A DNA stretch of 64,000 bases from Streptomyces sp. Y2F8-2 (GCF_014905555.1 NZ_BNGS01000001.1:1054001-1118000), one strand, 5' to 3'; positions 54,828-63,657 are shown, counted from the first letter of the stretch. The notes: generated from the sequence alone by a model not told the origin. Numbers and translations are program-made.

Positions 54828-56639
54828 TCACTTCATCCGCGTGGCCCACTCCTGGACCTTCGCGATCCGCTGCCGCAACTGCCCGGCCGTGCACTCCGCG
54901 CTCGGCGGGCCCCCGCACACCCGCCTCAACTCGTTGTGGATCACGCCGTGCGGCTTCCCGCTCTGATGGACGTACGCCCCGACCATCGTGTTCAGCTGCC
55001 GACGCAGCTCCATCAGTTCCTTGTGCGTGACCACGGGCCGCCGTTCCGCGGGCAGTTCCAGCAGGTCGGCCTCCGCGTCCGGCTTCTTGCGGCTGTGCGC
55101 GATCTGCCGGGCCTGCCGCTTCTGCAGCAGCAACTGCACCTGTTCCGGCTCGAGAAGCCCCGGGATGCCGAGGTAGTCCTGCTCCTCCTCGCTGCCCGGG
55201 TGCGCCTGCATGCCGAACTCGGCGCCGTTGTACATGACCCGGTCGAAGACGGCGTCGGACTCCAGCGCCTCGAACGGCAGCATGTCCTGCTCGCCGGTGT
55301 CCTCGTCCTTCTCCCGGTTCGCCTCCTCCATCTCCTTCTCGGACTCGGCGTAGGGGTCTTCGGCCTCGCCGTCCTTCTTCGGCTTGTCGAGGACGTGGTC
55401 GCGTTCCCTCTCCATCTCGTTGGCGAAGGAGAGCAGGTCGGGCACGGTCGGCAGGAACACGGACGCGGTCTCGCCGCGCCGCCGGGACCGTACGAAACGG
55501 CCGACGGCCTGGGCGAAGAAGAGAGGTGTCGAGATCGTGGTCGCGTACACCCCGACCGCGAGCCGGGGCACGTCGACGCCCTCGGACACCATCCTGACCG
55601 CGACCATCCACCGGTCGTCGTTGTTGCTGAACTCGTCGATCCGGTCGGAGGCACCGGCGTCGTCGGACAGCACGAGGGTCGCCTTGTGCCCGGTGATCTC
55701 GCGGATCAGCTTGGCGTAGGCGCGGGCCGAGTCCTGGTCGGAGGCGATGACGAGGGCGCCCGCGTCCGGGATGGACTTGCGGACCTCGGTCAGCCGCTGG
55801 TCGGCGGCGCGCAGCACGCTCGGCATCCACTCGCCGCGCGGGTCGAGCGCGGTGCGCCAGGCCTGGCTGATGGCGTCCTTGGTCATGGGCTCGCCCAGCC
55901 GGGCGGCGATCTCGTCGCCCGCCTTGGTGCGCCAGCGCATGTTGCCGCTGTAGGAGAGGAAGATGACCGGCCGCACGACGCCGTCGGCGAGCGCGGAGCC
56001 GTAGCCGTAGGTGTAGTCGGCGGCCGAGCGCCGGATCCCGTCCGCCCCCTCCTCGTACGTCACGAACGGGATGGGGTTGGTGTCGGACCGGAACGGCGTG
56101 CCTGTCAGGGCGAGTCGGCGGGTCGCCGGCTCGAACGCCTCCAGGCACGCCTCGCCCCAGGACTTGGAGTCGCCCGCGTGGTGGATCTCGTCGAGGATGA
56201 CGAGGGTCTTGCGCTGCTCGACGCGGTTGCGGTGCAGCATGGGCCGCACGCCGACGCCGGCGTAGGTGACGGCGACGCCGTGGTACTCCCGGCCGAGGGG
56301 GCCGGCGCTGTACTCGGGGTCGAGCCTGATCCCTATCCGCGCGGCGGCCTCCGCCCACTGCTTCTTCAGGTGCTCGGTCGGCGCGACCACGGTCACCTGC
56401 TGCACCACGTGATGGTGCAGCAACCAGGACGCGAGCGTCAGGGCGAACGTCGTCTTACCGGCGCCGGGGGTGGCGACGGCGAGGAAGTCACGCGGCTGCT
56501 CCTGGACGTACTTCTCCATCGCCCCCTGCTGCCAGGCACGCAGCTTGCCGGCGGTGCCCCAGGGGGCGCGGCCGGGGAAGGCGGGCGAGAGGTGGTGGGA
56601 GTGCGAGGAACTGGAGCTGGCGGCGGCGGTGGTACTCAC
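54828..56639 (-). CDS. SF2 DEAD/DEAH-box helicase
   Basis: A 603-residue helicase. Motif I is TPGAGKTT (57-64), motif Ia in VVAPTEHLKKQW, motif II DEIH (150-153) with IHHAG, motif III LTGTPFRSD, motif IV near LVIASDQDSARAY, motif V MVSEGVDVPRLAVGV and motif VI QAVGRFVRSRR. The RecA-like pair ends near residue 400; then an acidic, charged insertion (EKEMEEANREKDEDTGEQD) and a C-terminal helical region. It is of the COG1061 type. GTG start with GGAGACC. Confidence 0.93.
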   Translation of the reverse strand: MSTTAAASSSSSHSHHLSPAFPGRAPWGTAGKLRAWQQGAMEKYVQEQPRDFLAVATPGAGKTTFALTLASWLLHHHVVQQVTVVAPTEHLKKQWAEAAARIGIRLDPEYSAGPLGREYHGVAVTYAGVGVRPMLHRNRVEQRKTLVILDEIHHAGDSKSWGEACLEAFEPATRRLALTGTPFRSDTNPIPFVTYEEGADGIRRSAADYTYGYGSALADGVVRPVIFLSYSGNMRWRTKAGDEIAARLGEPMTKDAISQAWRTALDPRGEWMPSVLRAADQRLTEVRKSIPDAGALVIASDQDSARAYAKLIREITGHKATLVLSDDAGASDRIDEFSNNDDRWMVAVRMVSEGVDVPRLAVGVYATTISTPLFFAQAVGRFVRSRRRGETASVFLPTVPDLLSFANEMERERDHVLDKPKKDGEAEDPYAESEKEMEEANREKDEDTGEQDMLPFEALESDAVFDRVMYNGAEFGMQAHPGSEEEQDYLGIPGLLEPEQVQLLLQKRQARQIAHSRKKPDAEADLLELPAERRPVVTHKELMELRRQLNTMVGAYVHQSGKPHGVIHNELRRVCGGPPSAECTAGQLRQRIAKVQEWATRMK

Positions 56640-56780
56640 GGTCTCCGTGTGGGTCGGGCGGCTCGGCTGCGTATGACAACCGGGCCACCCTACCGGCGCC
56701 CCGGTGCGGTCGACGCTCGGACAGCGCCGGGCCGGCCGGGGATGGGATTCAGCTCACATCACGCCCCGCACGCACCTCGG

Positions 56781-56893
56781 TCAGCGCGCGAAGCGCGGCA
56801 ACTGGGCGGCGATCTTCGTACGTCCAGGGCGCCCTGGCACACGTCCAGCACGAACCGCTCGGCCTCGTCCACGTCGAAGTCCGCGTCCCGGTG
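56781..56893 (-). pseudogene. Frameshifted 3' remnant of a gene
   Basis: On the minus strand the sequence after the MFS stop reads DADFDVDEAERFVLDVCQG-ALDV in one frame and KIAAQLPRFAR followed by a stop in another, with the shift near 56818-56822. It looks like the end of a lost gene. Family unknown. Confidence 0.35.
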
Positions 56894-58345
56894 TCAGCGG
56901 GATTCCGTCCGCAAGCGGGTCGTCACCCACGCCCCCACCAGCGCCACCATCGCCATCGGCAGGAACACCGCGGCGAACGCGGCCGGGTGGGAGCCTTGGG
57001 CGGTCGCCCCTTCGGTGGCGGTGTGGGCGACGGTCCCGCCGCCGAGCGCGGCGAACGCGGCGCCGCCCGCGGACAGGAGCACCACATTGGACAGGCCGTC
57101 GGAGATCTGCAGGGCGGCCGAGTTCGCGCCCGCCTCCTCGGGGGCGGACAGCTTCAGGAGCAGGACGCTGGTCGAGGAGATGACCAGGCCCATGCCGAAG
57201 CAGCCGAAACCCCAGGCGACCGCGACGATCCACGGGGGCACGGCGTGGATCAGCACGCTGGGCGCGGTGGCGATCGCGGCCGCGACGACCACCATGCCGA
57301 GCGTCATCAGCCGCTCCCGGTACGGCTCCAGGTGCGGCCTGGACTGGATGTACGAGCCCAGCGCCCAGGTCGCGCCGGCGGGGGCCAGTGAGAACCCGGC
57401 GAGGGTCGGCGACAGCCCGCGCTCGGTGACGAGCATGAGCGGGATGAAACTCTCCGCCGCGACGAAGGCGCCCGCCGACACACCGCGCAACAGCACCACG
57501 GACGGCAGGCCGCGCGCCGCCCGGTAGGTGCCGCGGGGCAGCAGGCCGAGCACCGCCGGGACGAGCAGGGCGGCGCCCGCGACACCGGGGACGAGGGAGA
57601 CCCAGTGCAGGTCCTGGGCGGCGTACTGGAGGAGTCCGGCGCCCAGGGAGATGCCGAACGCCAGGCGGATGCGGCGCGCGTCGAAGGGGGCGACGGTCTC
57701 CGTGGCGGGACCGGCCGCCCGCCGCCGTATCTGCGGCAGGGCGAGCGCCAGGGGGAACACCACGAGCACGGGGATGCCGATGAACACCCAGCGCCAGCCG
57801 AGCTGTTCGGTCACCGCGCCCGACGCCAGCGGGCCGACCACCGAGGGGATCACCCAGCTCGCCGCGAACGCCGCCATGATCGCCGGGCGCAGCCGCTCCG
57901 GGTAGGCCCGGCCGACGAGGACGTACAGCGCGACGATCACCAGTCCGCCGCCGAGCCCCTGCACGGCCCGGCCCAGGATGAACAGCCACATCGCGCTTGC
58001 CGTCCCGGACACCAGCAACCCGGCCGCGAAGGCGGCGATGCCACAGGTCAGCGAGGAGAGAGGGCCGCTGCGATCGGACCACTGGCCGGCGAACACCATG
58101 CCGAACAGGCTGGTCGTGAAGTACCCGGAGAACGCGAAGGCGTACAGGGACAGTCCGTCCAGTTCCCGCGCGGCGACGGGCATCGCCGTACCGACGGCCG
58201 TGGCCTCGAAGGCGATGAGCAGCACGACGGAGACGATCCCGATGCTCAGGGCCCGGTAGGGCCGGCTCAGCACGCCGCCGGTGGCGTCGGAGAGGGAGGG
58301 AGGGGCGGCGGCGACGTCGGTGTCGCGGGGGTCCAGGGCGGTCAT
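56894..58345 (-). CDS. MFS drug-efflux transporter
   Basis: A 483-residue permease with about 14 helices. Motifs: EATAVGTAMPVAARELDG at helix 1, AGQWSDRSGP after helix 2, GRAVQGLGGGLVIVALYVLVGR in helix 4, and WVIPSVVGPLASGAVTEQLGWRWVFIG in helix 5 (motif C of antiporters). It matches the DHA2-type multidrug exporters. A palindrome lies 32 bp before the start codon, suggesting a repressor site. Substrate unknown. Confidence 0.92.
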   Translation of the reverse strand: MTALDPRDTDVAAAPPSLSDATGGVLSRPYRALSIGIVSVVLLIAFEATAVGTAMPVAARELDGLSLYAFAFSGYFTTSLFGMVFAGQWSDRSGPLSSLTCGIAAFAAGLLVSGTASAMWLFILGRAVQGLGGGLVIVALYVLVGRAYPERLRPAIMAAFAASWVIPSVVGPLASGAVTEQLGWRWVFIGIPVLVVFPLALALPQIRRRAAGPATETVAPFDARRIRLAFGISLGAGLLQYAAQDLHWVSLVPGVAGAALLVPAVLGLLPRGTYRAARGLPSVVLLRGVSAGAFVAAESFIPLMLVTERGLSPTLAGFSLAPAGATWALGSYIQSRPHLEPYRERLMTLGMVVVAAAIATAPSVLIHAVPPWIVAVAWGFGCFGMGLVISSTSVLLLKLSAPEEAGANSAALQISDGLSNVVLLSAGGAAFAALGGGTVAHTATEGATAQGSHPAAFAAVFLPMAMVALVGAWVTTRLRTESR

Positions 58346-58376
58346 ACAGGTCAGGGTAAGGGGCTCGATGGGGATT

Positions 58377-58430
58377 GGCTCCTGTCAGGAGCCGGGGACG
58401 GGCCGGGACCTTGGTCTTAGGACCGAGCCC
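58377..58430. promoter_or_regulatory. Two inverted repeats upstream of the MFS exporter
   Basis: GGCTCCTG-T-CAGGAGCC (58377-58393) is perfect. CTTGGTC-TTAG-GACCGAG (58410-58427) has one mismatch. They stand in the 5' region of the minus-strand exporter, the normal position of operators for drug-responsive repressors. Confidence 0.45.
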
Positions 58431-58554
58431 GGTTTCATGAACGGCGTATGGCAGTCCCGTTGCAGGGCCGCCGATGCTCTTGAGCGGGTGACCCGCCCAC
58501 TCCTACGGTCAGTGCATCAGGTCGGCACGAGCAAGCCGTACCGCACCTGGTCCC

Positions 58555-58651
58555 GGCCGTGTGCCCGAGTGGTTCAGGGACTCGCCTGCGCTGCGTCCAT
58601 CAGCGGGCTCCGCCCGCGGGGAGTTACGCGGGTTCGATTCCCGCCACGGCC
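58555..58651 (+). pseudogene. Tandem tRNA-Cys copy with its anticodon region replaced
   Basis: Bases 58555-58589 and 58621-58651 are identical to the intact tRNA-Cys that follows (acceptor, D arm, T arm and pairing intact), but AAAGC of the anticodon loop and stem is replaced by 31 nt (58590-58620). The insert can fold into GCTG-CGTCCAT-CAGC and GCGGGC-TCC-GCCCGC hairpins. The third anticodon base and the 3' anticodon stem are lost, so it cannot act as tRNA-Cys in this form. Confidence 0.85.
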
Positions 58652-58661
58652 CGGGGTGAAT

Positions 58662-58733
58662 GGCCGTGTGCCCGAGTGGTTCAGGGACTCGCCTGCAAAG
58701 CGAGTTACGCGGGTTCGATTCCCGCCACGGCCT
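58662..58733 (+). tRNA. tRNA-Cys (anticodon GCA)
   Basis: A 72-nt tRNA. Acceptor GGCCGTG (58662-58668) pairs with CACGGCC (58726-58732). D stem CCC/GGG, anticodon arm CTCGC-CTGCAAA-GCGAG (anticodon 58695-58697), T arm GCGGG-TTCGATT-CCCGC. The discriminator base is T (U73), required by cysteinyl-tRNA synthetase. CCA is not encoded. Confidence 0.95.
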
Positions 58734-58759
58734 CCGGAGTTCCGTGTCCGCACCGGCGC

Positions 58760-59608
58760 CTACCTCGGGTCGGTCGCTTCCGTCACCCTCTTGTCGCGGT
58801 GGGCCAGCCAGACCGTGAAGGCCAGGGTGGAGATGTCCGCGTCGAGCGGACGCAGGGTCGCGTCCGGCTCGCTCCAGCACAGGACCGCTCCGGTGGCGCC
58901 GTCGAGGAGCAGGCTCGTGTCCTCCAGCAGACAGCCGAGGCGTATCAGGTGGTCCGCCCGGTCAGGGAGGTCGTCCTGCGGGACGCCCTCGTCGTCCGCG
59001 TAGTACTCGGCCAGCGTCGGCAGCGGCAGGTCCGTGTCCAGTTCGAACCAGTAGCCGGTCTCCGGCAGGCCCACCTCGCGCAGGAAACGGCGGGTCGGTT
59101 CGTGCGTGAGTGTGCGGGGGAAGTCGACGTCCTCGAAGCGCACGATCGCGGCGGGGCCGAACTCCTCGTCCAGCAACCGCGGCGGCAGGTCCAGGGCGAG
59201 GCCCGTGCCGGGGCGGGCGATCCGGGCCAGAGGACGGATCAGGGCGTGCGAGGCGAACCCGCCCGCAGGGGCGGTCAGTTCGTCCGTCACCGCCGCGAGC
59301 CGCAGCAGCGCCTCCAGGGAGGGCGCGAGCGGCGAGAGGTCCATCGGGCCAGGGGTGCGCGGGGTTACGTACGTCGTGGGCACCCGCCCCGTGGCGCCGT
59401 CCAGCAGGAGCGACTCCAGGTCACGGTCGACGGTGCGCAGCGTCCCGATGACCATCTGGTCGCGCAGTTCCTCGGCGAGCCTCTCCGCGTCGTCGACCAG
59501 CTCGGCCGCCCGCCGCAGCACCGACCGCCCGCACGGCGTCCCCAACCCCTGGGCGTACGGATCCGTACCGGTCGGCGTGATCACGCCACAGGCGTCAGTC
59601 GTGCCCAT
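58760..59608 (-). CDS. SUKH-like (SUKH-4) immunity-type protein
   Basis: A 282-residue soluble acidic protein. The C-terminal 140 residues match the SUKH-4 pattern: RFEDVDFPRTLTHEPTRRFLREVGLPET, ADHLIRLGCLLEDTSLLLDGATGAVLCWSEPDATLRPLDADISTLAFTVWL. The N-terminal part repeats some of it (ESLLLDGATGRVPTTYV), so the protein may hold two SUKH-like units. SUKH proteins protect against polymorphic toxins, but no toxin gene is nearby. GGGGGAAG precedes ATG 59608. Confidence 0.65.
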   Translation of the reverse strand: MGTTDACGVITPTGTDPYAQGLGTPCGRSVLRRAAELVDDAERLAEELRDQMVIGTLRTVDRDLESLLLDGATGRVPTTYVTPRTPGPMDLSPLAPSLEALLRLAAVTDELTAPAGGFASHALIRPLARIARPGTGLALDLPPRLLDEEFGPAAIVRFEDVDFPRTLTHEPTRRFLREVGLPETGYWFELDTDLPLPTLAEYYADDEGVPQDDLPDRADHLIRLGCLLEDTSLLLDGATGAVLCWSEPDATLRPLDADISTLAFTVWLAHRDKRVTEATDPR

Positions 59609-59857
59609 CGTCTTCCCCCGGGTGTTTCGTGCCTGGCCCAGAGCGACCACAGGGCAGGACACATCGTCCTGCCGGGCAGCTCTCCCCCAACGCCGAGAAC
59701 CTTACGCGGCACCACTGACAACGCCGCAGCAATAAACCGTCCTTGCGCGCCTCACCCGCTCCGCAGCCGGAGTCGGGCCAGGCCCTCGCCGTCCGAGCCC
59801 GGCTCGTGGTCCTCTCGGCCGGAGACGATCAGACGACGCCCTCCACCGGCGACGAGC

Positions 59858-62164
59858 TCACTGCGTCGTCACCACCGCCGCCTGCGGCCGGATCGGCAGG
59901 CGGTTGACCGGGCGGCCCGTGGCCGCGCGGACCGCCGATGCGATCGCCGCCGGGGATGTCACCACCGGTACCGCGCTGACCGCCTTCGCGCCGAAGGGGG
60001 CGACCACGTCCCGTTCCTCGACGAGCTTGACGATCTTGATGTCGGGGGCGTCCAGGGCCGTCGGCAGGGAGTAGCCCGTCAGGTCGGGGTGGCGGACCAC
60101 GCCGCGGGCCGTGCGCAGGTTCTCCGTGAGCGCGATGCCCACGCCCTGCGTGACCCCGGCCTCGAGGCGCGCCGCCAGCTGCGCCGGGTTCAGCACCCGG
60201 CCCACGTCCTGGGCCAGCGCCAGCTCCACGACCCGTACCGAGCCGATCTCGATGTCCACGTCCACCACGGCGCGGATCGCGCAGAACGCGAGCCCCACGA
60301 AGGCGTCGCCCTGGCCCGTCTCGTTCAGCGGTTCGGTCGGGTGCGGGCGGCACTGGGCGGTGGCCCACAGTTCCTTGCCGTCCATGGCCTCCGTCACGGT
60401 GGTGGACAGGACCCCGTCGTACGACGTGATCTTGCCGTCCGTGATCTGGAGCAGCTCCGTGGACATGCCGAACTTGTGCGCCAGGGGCTGCAACAGCTGG
60501 GTGCGGACCATCTTCGCGGCCCGTTCGACCGCGCCGCCCGACACCCAGGTGTGGCGGCCGCGGCAGCCCGCGCCCGCCGGCGGCTGGTCGGTGTCGACGG
60601 GGGCCACGTGCACCTCGTCGATGCCGAGGGTCTCCTGGACGATCTGCCGGGCGAGGGTCGCGAAGCCCTGGCCGGTCTCCACCGCCGCGCACAGCACCGT
60701 GGCCACGCCGTCCTGGACCTTCACCGTCGCCGTGGAGACCTCGTCGGCGCCCTCCGCGCCGAGCATGTGGACCATGCCGAGGCCGTAGCCCACACCGCGC
60801 CGGACCGCGCCCGGTTCGCCCGCGCCCTCGGGGCCGCCCGGCAGCAGCCACTCCTCCTCGGGGGTGTCCTTGGGGAGCGGGGGCAGCGGGTGGTCGCGTA
60901 CGGCCTCGAGCAGTTCGGCGACCGGCGCCGGGCACGTCACCGTCTGGCCGGTCGGCAGGACGTCGCCGGTCGCCATGACGTTGCGCATCCGCAGCTCCGC
61001 CGGATCGAGGCCGAGCTTCTTGGCGAGCTTGTCCATCTGTGCCTCGTACGCGGCGCACACCTGCATCGCGCCCTCGCCGCGCACATGGCCCGACGGCGGG
61101 TTGTTGGTGCGCACGGCCCAGCCCTCGATGAAGGCGTTCGGGACGACGTACGGGCCGCAGGCGAAGGAGACCGCGGCGGCGAGCGCGTCGGAGGAGGTGT
61201 CCGCGTAGGCGCCCGCGTCCAGCAGGATCTGCGCCTCGACCTTCACCAGCCTGCCCTCGGCGTCCGCGTGGTGGCGGTAGCGCAGCAGTGTGGGGTGGCG
61301 GTGGACGTGGCCGAGGAAGGACTCCTCGCGGTTGGCGGTCAGTTTCACCGGGCAGCCGGTCTTCAGCGCCAGCAGCCCGAGGGGCAGCTGGAAGCCCTGG
61401 TCCTCGCGGTCCGCGGTGGCGCCGGGCACTCCGGTGACGACGACCTTCACCCGGTCCGGTTCCAGGCCGTAGACGGCGGCGGCCCGGTCCCGGTCGGTGT
61501 GCGGGTCGGTGGAGGCGAGGTACAGCTCGACGCCGCCGTCGGGGCGGGGCACGGCGAGGCCGGCCTCCGCGCCGATGGGGGCGGGGTCCTGGCGGCCGAT
61601 GCGGTACAGGCCCTCGACGACGACCTCGCCGACCGCGTCCGGATCGCCGTGGCGCAGCGGGATGTGGCGGATCAGGTTGCCGTCGGGGTGGAGCGGCTCG
61701 GCCTCGAAGGCCTGCTCGGGGTCGGTGACCGGGTCGAGCACCTCGTACTCGACGATGACGGCCGCGGCGGCCATGCGGGCGGTGTCGGGGTGGTCGGCGG
61801 CGACGGCCGCGATGGGCTCCCCGTGGTGGCGTACGACGTCGGAGGCGAAGACGGGGCGGTCGGCGGTACCGCGTCCGTGCAGCGTGCCCGCGGGCACGTC
61901 CTCATGGGTGAGGACGGCCCGTACGCCGGGCATCTCGCGCGCGTGGCTGGTGTCGATGGACAGGATGCGCGCGTGCGGGTGCGGCGAGCGCAGGACGGCC
62001 GCCCACAGCAGGCCCTCGGCCCAGAGGTCGGCCGCGTACGGGAAGGTGCCCTCGGTCTTGGCGCGGGCGTCGGCGGACGGCAGGGAGGCTCCGATGCCGT
62101 GCGGCAGCGGTTCGGGGGCGGGTGCGGCCGCCGGGGTGGTCGCGGTGGCGGCTTCGTTGCTCAC
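59858..62164 (-). CDS. Xanthine dehydrogenase-family molybdopterin-binding subunit
   Basis: A 768-residue large subunit. The a/b hammerhead domain (FPYAADLWAEGLLWAAVLRSPHPHARI, HEDVPAGTLHGRG, HHGEPIAAVAADHPDTARMAA) is followed by the molybdopterin-binding domain with GATADREDQGFQLPLGLLAL, NREESFLGHVHRHPTLLRYRHHAD, TNNPPSGHVRGEGAMQ and ETGQGFATLARQIVQETLG. It hydroxylates a purine or aldehyde-type substrate; which one is not readable. GTG 62164 overlaps the stop of the 2Fe-2S gene by GTGA. Confidence 0.92.
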   Translation of the reverse strand: MSNEAATATTPAAAPAPEPLPHGIGASLPSADARAKTEGTFPYAADLWAEGLLWAAVLRSPHPHARILSIDTSHAREMPGVRAVLTHEDVPAGTLHGRGTADRPVFASDVVRHHGEPIAAVAADHPDTARMAAAAVIVEYEVLDPVTDPEQAFEAEPLHPDGNLIRHIPLRHGDPDAVGEVVVEGLYRIGRQDPAPIGAEAGLAVPRPDGGVELYLASTDPHTDRDRAAAVYGLEPDRVKVVVTGVPGATADREDQGFQLPLGLLALKTGCPVKLTANREESFLGHVHRHPTLLRYRHHADAEGRLVKVEAQILLDAGAYADTSSDALAAAVSFACGPYVVPNAFIEGWAVRTNNPPSGHVRGEGAMQVCAAYEAQMDKLAKKLGLDPAELRMRNVMATGDVLPTGQTVTCPAPVAELLEAVRDHPLPPLPKDTPEEEWLLPGGPEGAGEPGAVRRGVGYGLGMVHMLGAEGADEVSTATVKVQDGVATVLCAAVETGQGFATLARQIVQETLGIDEVHVAPVDTDQPPAGAGCRGRHTWVSGGAVERAAKMVRTQLLQPLAHKFGMSTELLQITDGKITSYDGVLSTTVTEAMDGKELWATAQCRPHPTEPLNETGQGDAFVGLAFCAIRAVVDVDIEIGSVRVVELALAQDVGRVLNPAQLAARLEAGVTQGVGIALTENLRTARGVVRHPDLTGYSLPTALDAPDIKIVKLVEERDVVAPFGAKAVSAVPVVTSPAAIASAVRAATGRPVNRLPIRPQAAVVTTQ

Positions 62165-63657
62165 GCCTGGCCTCCGTCCTGGCCGTACGGGTGGTCGTTC
62201 GGGGTCACGTTGCCGAACGCGTCGAGGTGGACGCCGCCCTCTCCGGGGCCCGCCTGGTGCGGGATGCGCGGTTCGTCGCCGTCCGCTGCCGGATCGGCCT
62301 CGGCGCGGTGCGCCTCCCGCTCGGCGACGACCTCCTGGACGGCCTGGAGGACGCCCCGGTAGCCGGAGCAGCGGCACAGGTTGCCGCACAGCGCCTGGCG
62401 GGCCTCGAGGTCGGTCGGCGCCGGGTTGCCCTCCAGCAGGTCGTGCACGGTCATCGCCATGCCGGGCACGCAGAAGCCGCACTGCACGGCGCCGCACCGG
62501 GCGAGCGCCCGCTGCACGTCGGAGGGCTGTCCGTCGACGGCGAGTCCCTCGACGGTACGGACCTCACTGCCCGCGGCGGTGACGGCGGGCACCAGGCAGG
62601 AGGCGACGAGCCGTCCGTCGACCTGCACGTTGCACGCGCCGCACTCGCCCTGCGAGCAGCCGTCCTTCGCGCCGGCGAGGCCGAGCCGCTCGCGCAGCAC
62701 GTACAGCAGCGACTCGCCGATCCAGGCGTCGGTGACGGGCCGGTCGGCGCCGTTCACCCGCAGGACGTACGAGGCCAGGGGGTGCTCGTCGTGCGGGGCG
62801 GCGGGCTCGGCGGCCCGATCCGGGCGCGGGTCCTGGGCGTCGGCGGTCCCGGGGGCCGGGTCGGGCTCGGGGTGCCGGCCGGCTTCGGGAGCGGGTGCCT
62901 CCTCGACGCCCGAGGTGCCGTCGGAGGTGTCGTCGGCGGCGTCAGAAGTGCCGTCGGCGGCATCGGCGGGCTCGGACGGCTCCTGGGCTACCTCTGGGGC
63001 CTCGGCAGCACCCTCGGCCCTGGAGTCCTCGTACGCCTCGTAGGCCTCGTACGGCCCGTCGGACGGCTCCCCAGGGGCCTCCTCGGGCGTCTGCGCGGCG
63101 GTCTCCTGCCCGTGCCACGACGGTACGGGCGCCTCCGTCGCCCAGGGCGCGGGCGCGCCGCCCGGCAGGGTCGCGGGCGGGGTGCCGCCCCACTGCTCGA
63201 CGAGCGAGGACGTGGTGAACTCCCCCGACTCGTCCGGGAGATCGCCGCCCGCGACCGGGATCGACCACTGCCCGGTGACGTCGTGCCCGGGCGCGGGCTC
63301 CCGCGCGGCCTGGGCCTCCTCGAAGCTCCACTGCCCGGTCGCGCCGGGGTTGTACGTGAACCGGTCCCCCGTACCGTCCTGCGTGGCGCCCGGCCAGTGG
63401 GCGTCCTCGGCGGGCGCACCCCAGTTCCCGCCGTGCTCCTCGGCGCCCGTGCCCTCCTGCGGGGTGAAGGTCGGCGGCACATAGCCGTGGCCCGGCGCGG
63501 CCAGCGGGCTGTCGGAGGCGAGGAGGGCGTCGATCCCACCCTCCGGGAGCTGGACGAAGGCGGTGGCGCCGTCGTCGTAGTCCCCTTGCGGCAGCCGCTC
63601 CCAGGAGCCGTTGGTGCCCTGCCGGCGGGCTTCCTCCGGGTGCTGGTCGTCCGTCAC
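62161..63657 (-). CDS. 2Fe-2S subunit of the hydroxylase with a long disordered N-terminus
   Basis: A 498-residue protein. The C-terminal 200 residues are the usual small subunit: ferredoxin-type cluster DGCSQGECGACNVQVDGRLVASC and [2Fe-2S]_2 domain CGAVQCGFCVPGMAMTVHDLL with CGNLCRCSGYRG. The first 285 residues are an acidic, Pro/Glu/Ser-rich, presumably unstructured extension with repeated motifs (TGQWSFEEAQ, TGQWSIPVAG, VEQWGG; DAADGTSDAADDTSDGTSG). GTG 63657 overlaps the FAD subunit stop. It passes electrons from molybdenum to FAD. Confidence 0.9.
   Translation of the reverse strand: MTDDQHPEEARRQGTNGSWERLPQGDYDDGATAFVQLPEGGIDALLASDSPLAAPGHGYVPPTFTPQEGTGAEEHGGNWGAPAEDAHWPGATQDGTGDRFTYNPGATGQWSFEEAQAAREPAPGHDVTGQWSIPVAGGDLPDESGEFTTSSLVEQWGGTPPATLPGGAPAPWATEAPVPSWHGQETAAQTPEEAPGEPSDGPYEAYEAYEDSRAEGAAEAPEVAQEPSEPADAADGTSDAADDTSDGTSGVEEAPAPEAGRHPEPDPAPGTADAQDPRPDRAAEPAAPHDEHPLASYVLRVNGADRPVTDAWIGESLLYVLRERLGLAGAKDGCSQGECGACNVQVDGRLVASCLVPAVTAAGSEVRTVEGLAVDGQPSDVQRALARCGAVQCGFCVPGMAMTVHDLLEGNPAPTDLEARQALCGNLCRCSGYRGVLQAVQEVVAEREAHRAEADPAADGDEPRIPHQAGPGEGGVHLDAFGNVTPNDHPYGQDGGQA

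Noticed and set aside
54666..57527. A 953-codon open frame on the plus strand
   Set aside because: Antisense of the helicase and MFS genes, which carry full motif sets.
58555..58651. Selenocysteine tRNA or other elongated tRNA
   Set aside because: The extra bases are in the anticodon arm rather than the variable or acceptor arm, and flanks are identical to tRNA-Cys, so a disrupted copy is the better reading.
58559..62362. A 1267-codon open frame on the plus strand
   Set aside because: It runs through two tRNA sequences and the antisense of the SUKH-like and molybdopterin genes, and has no protein features of its own.
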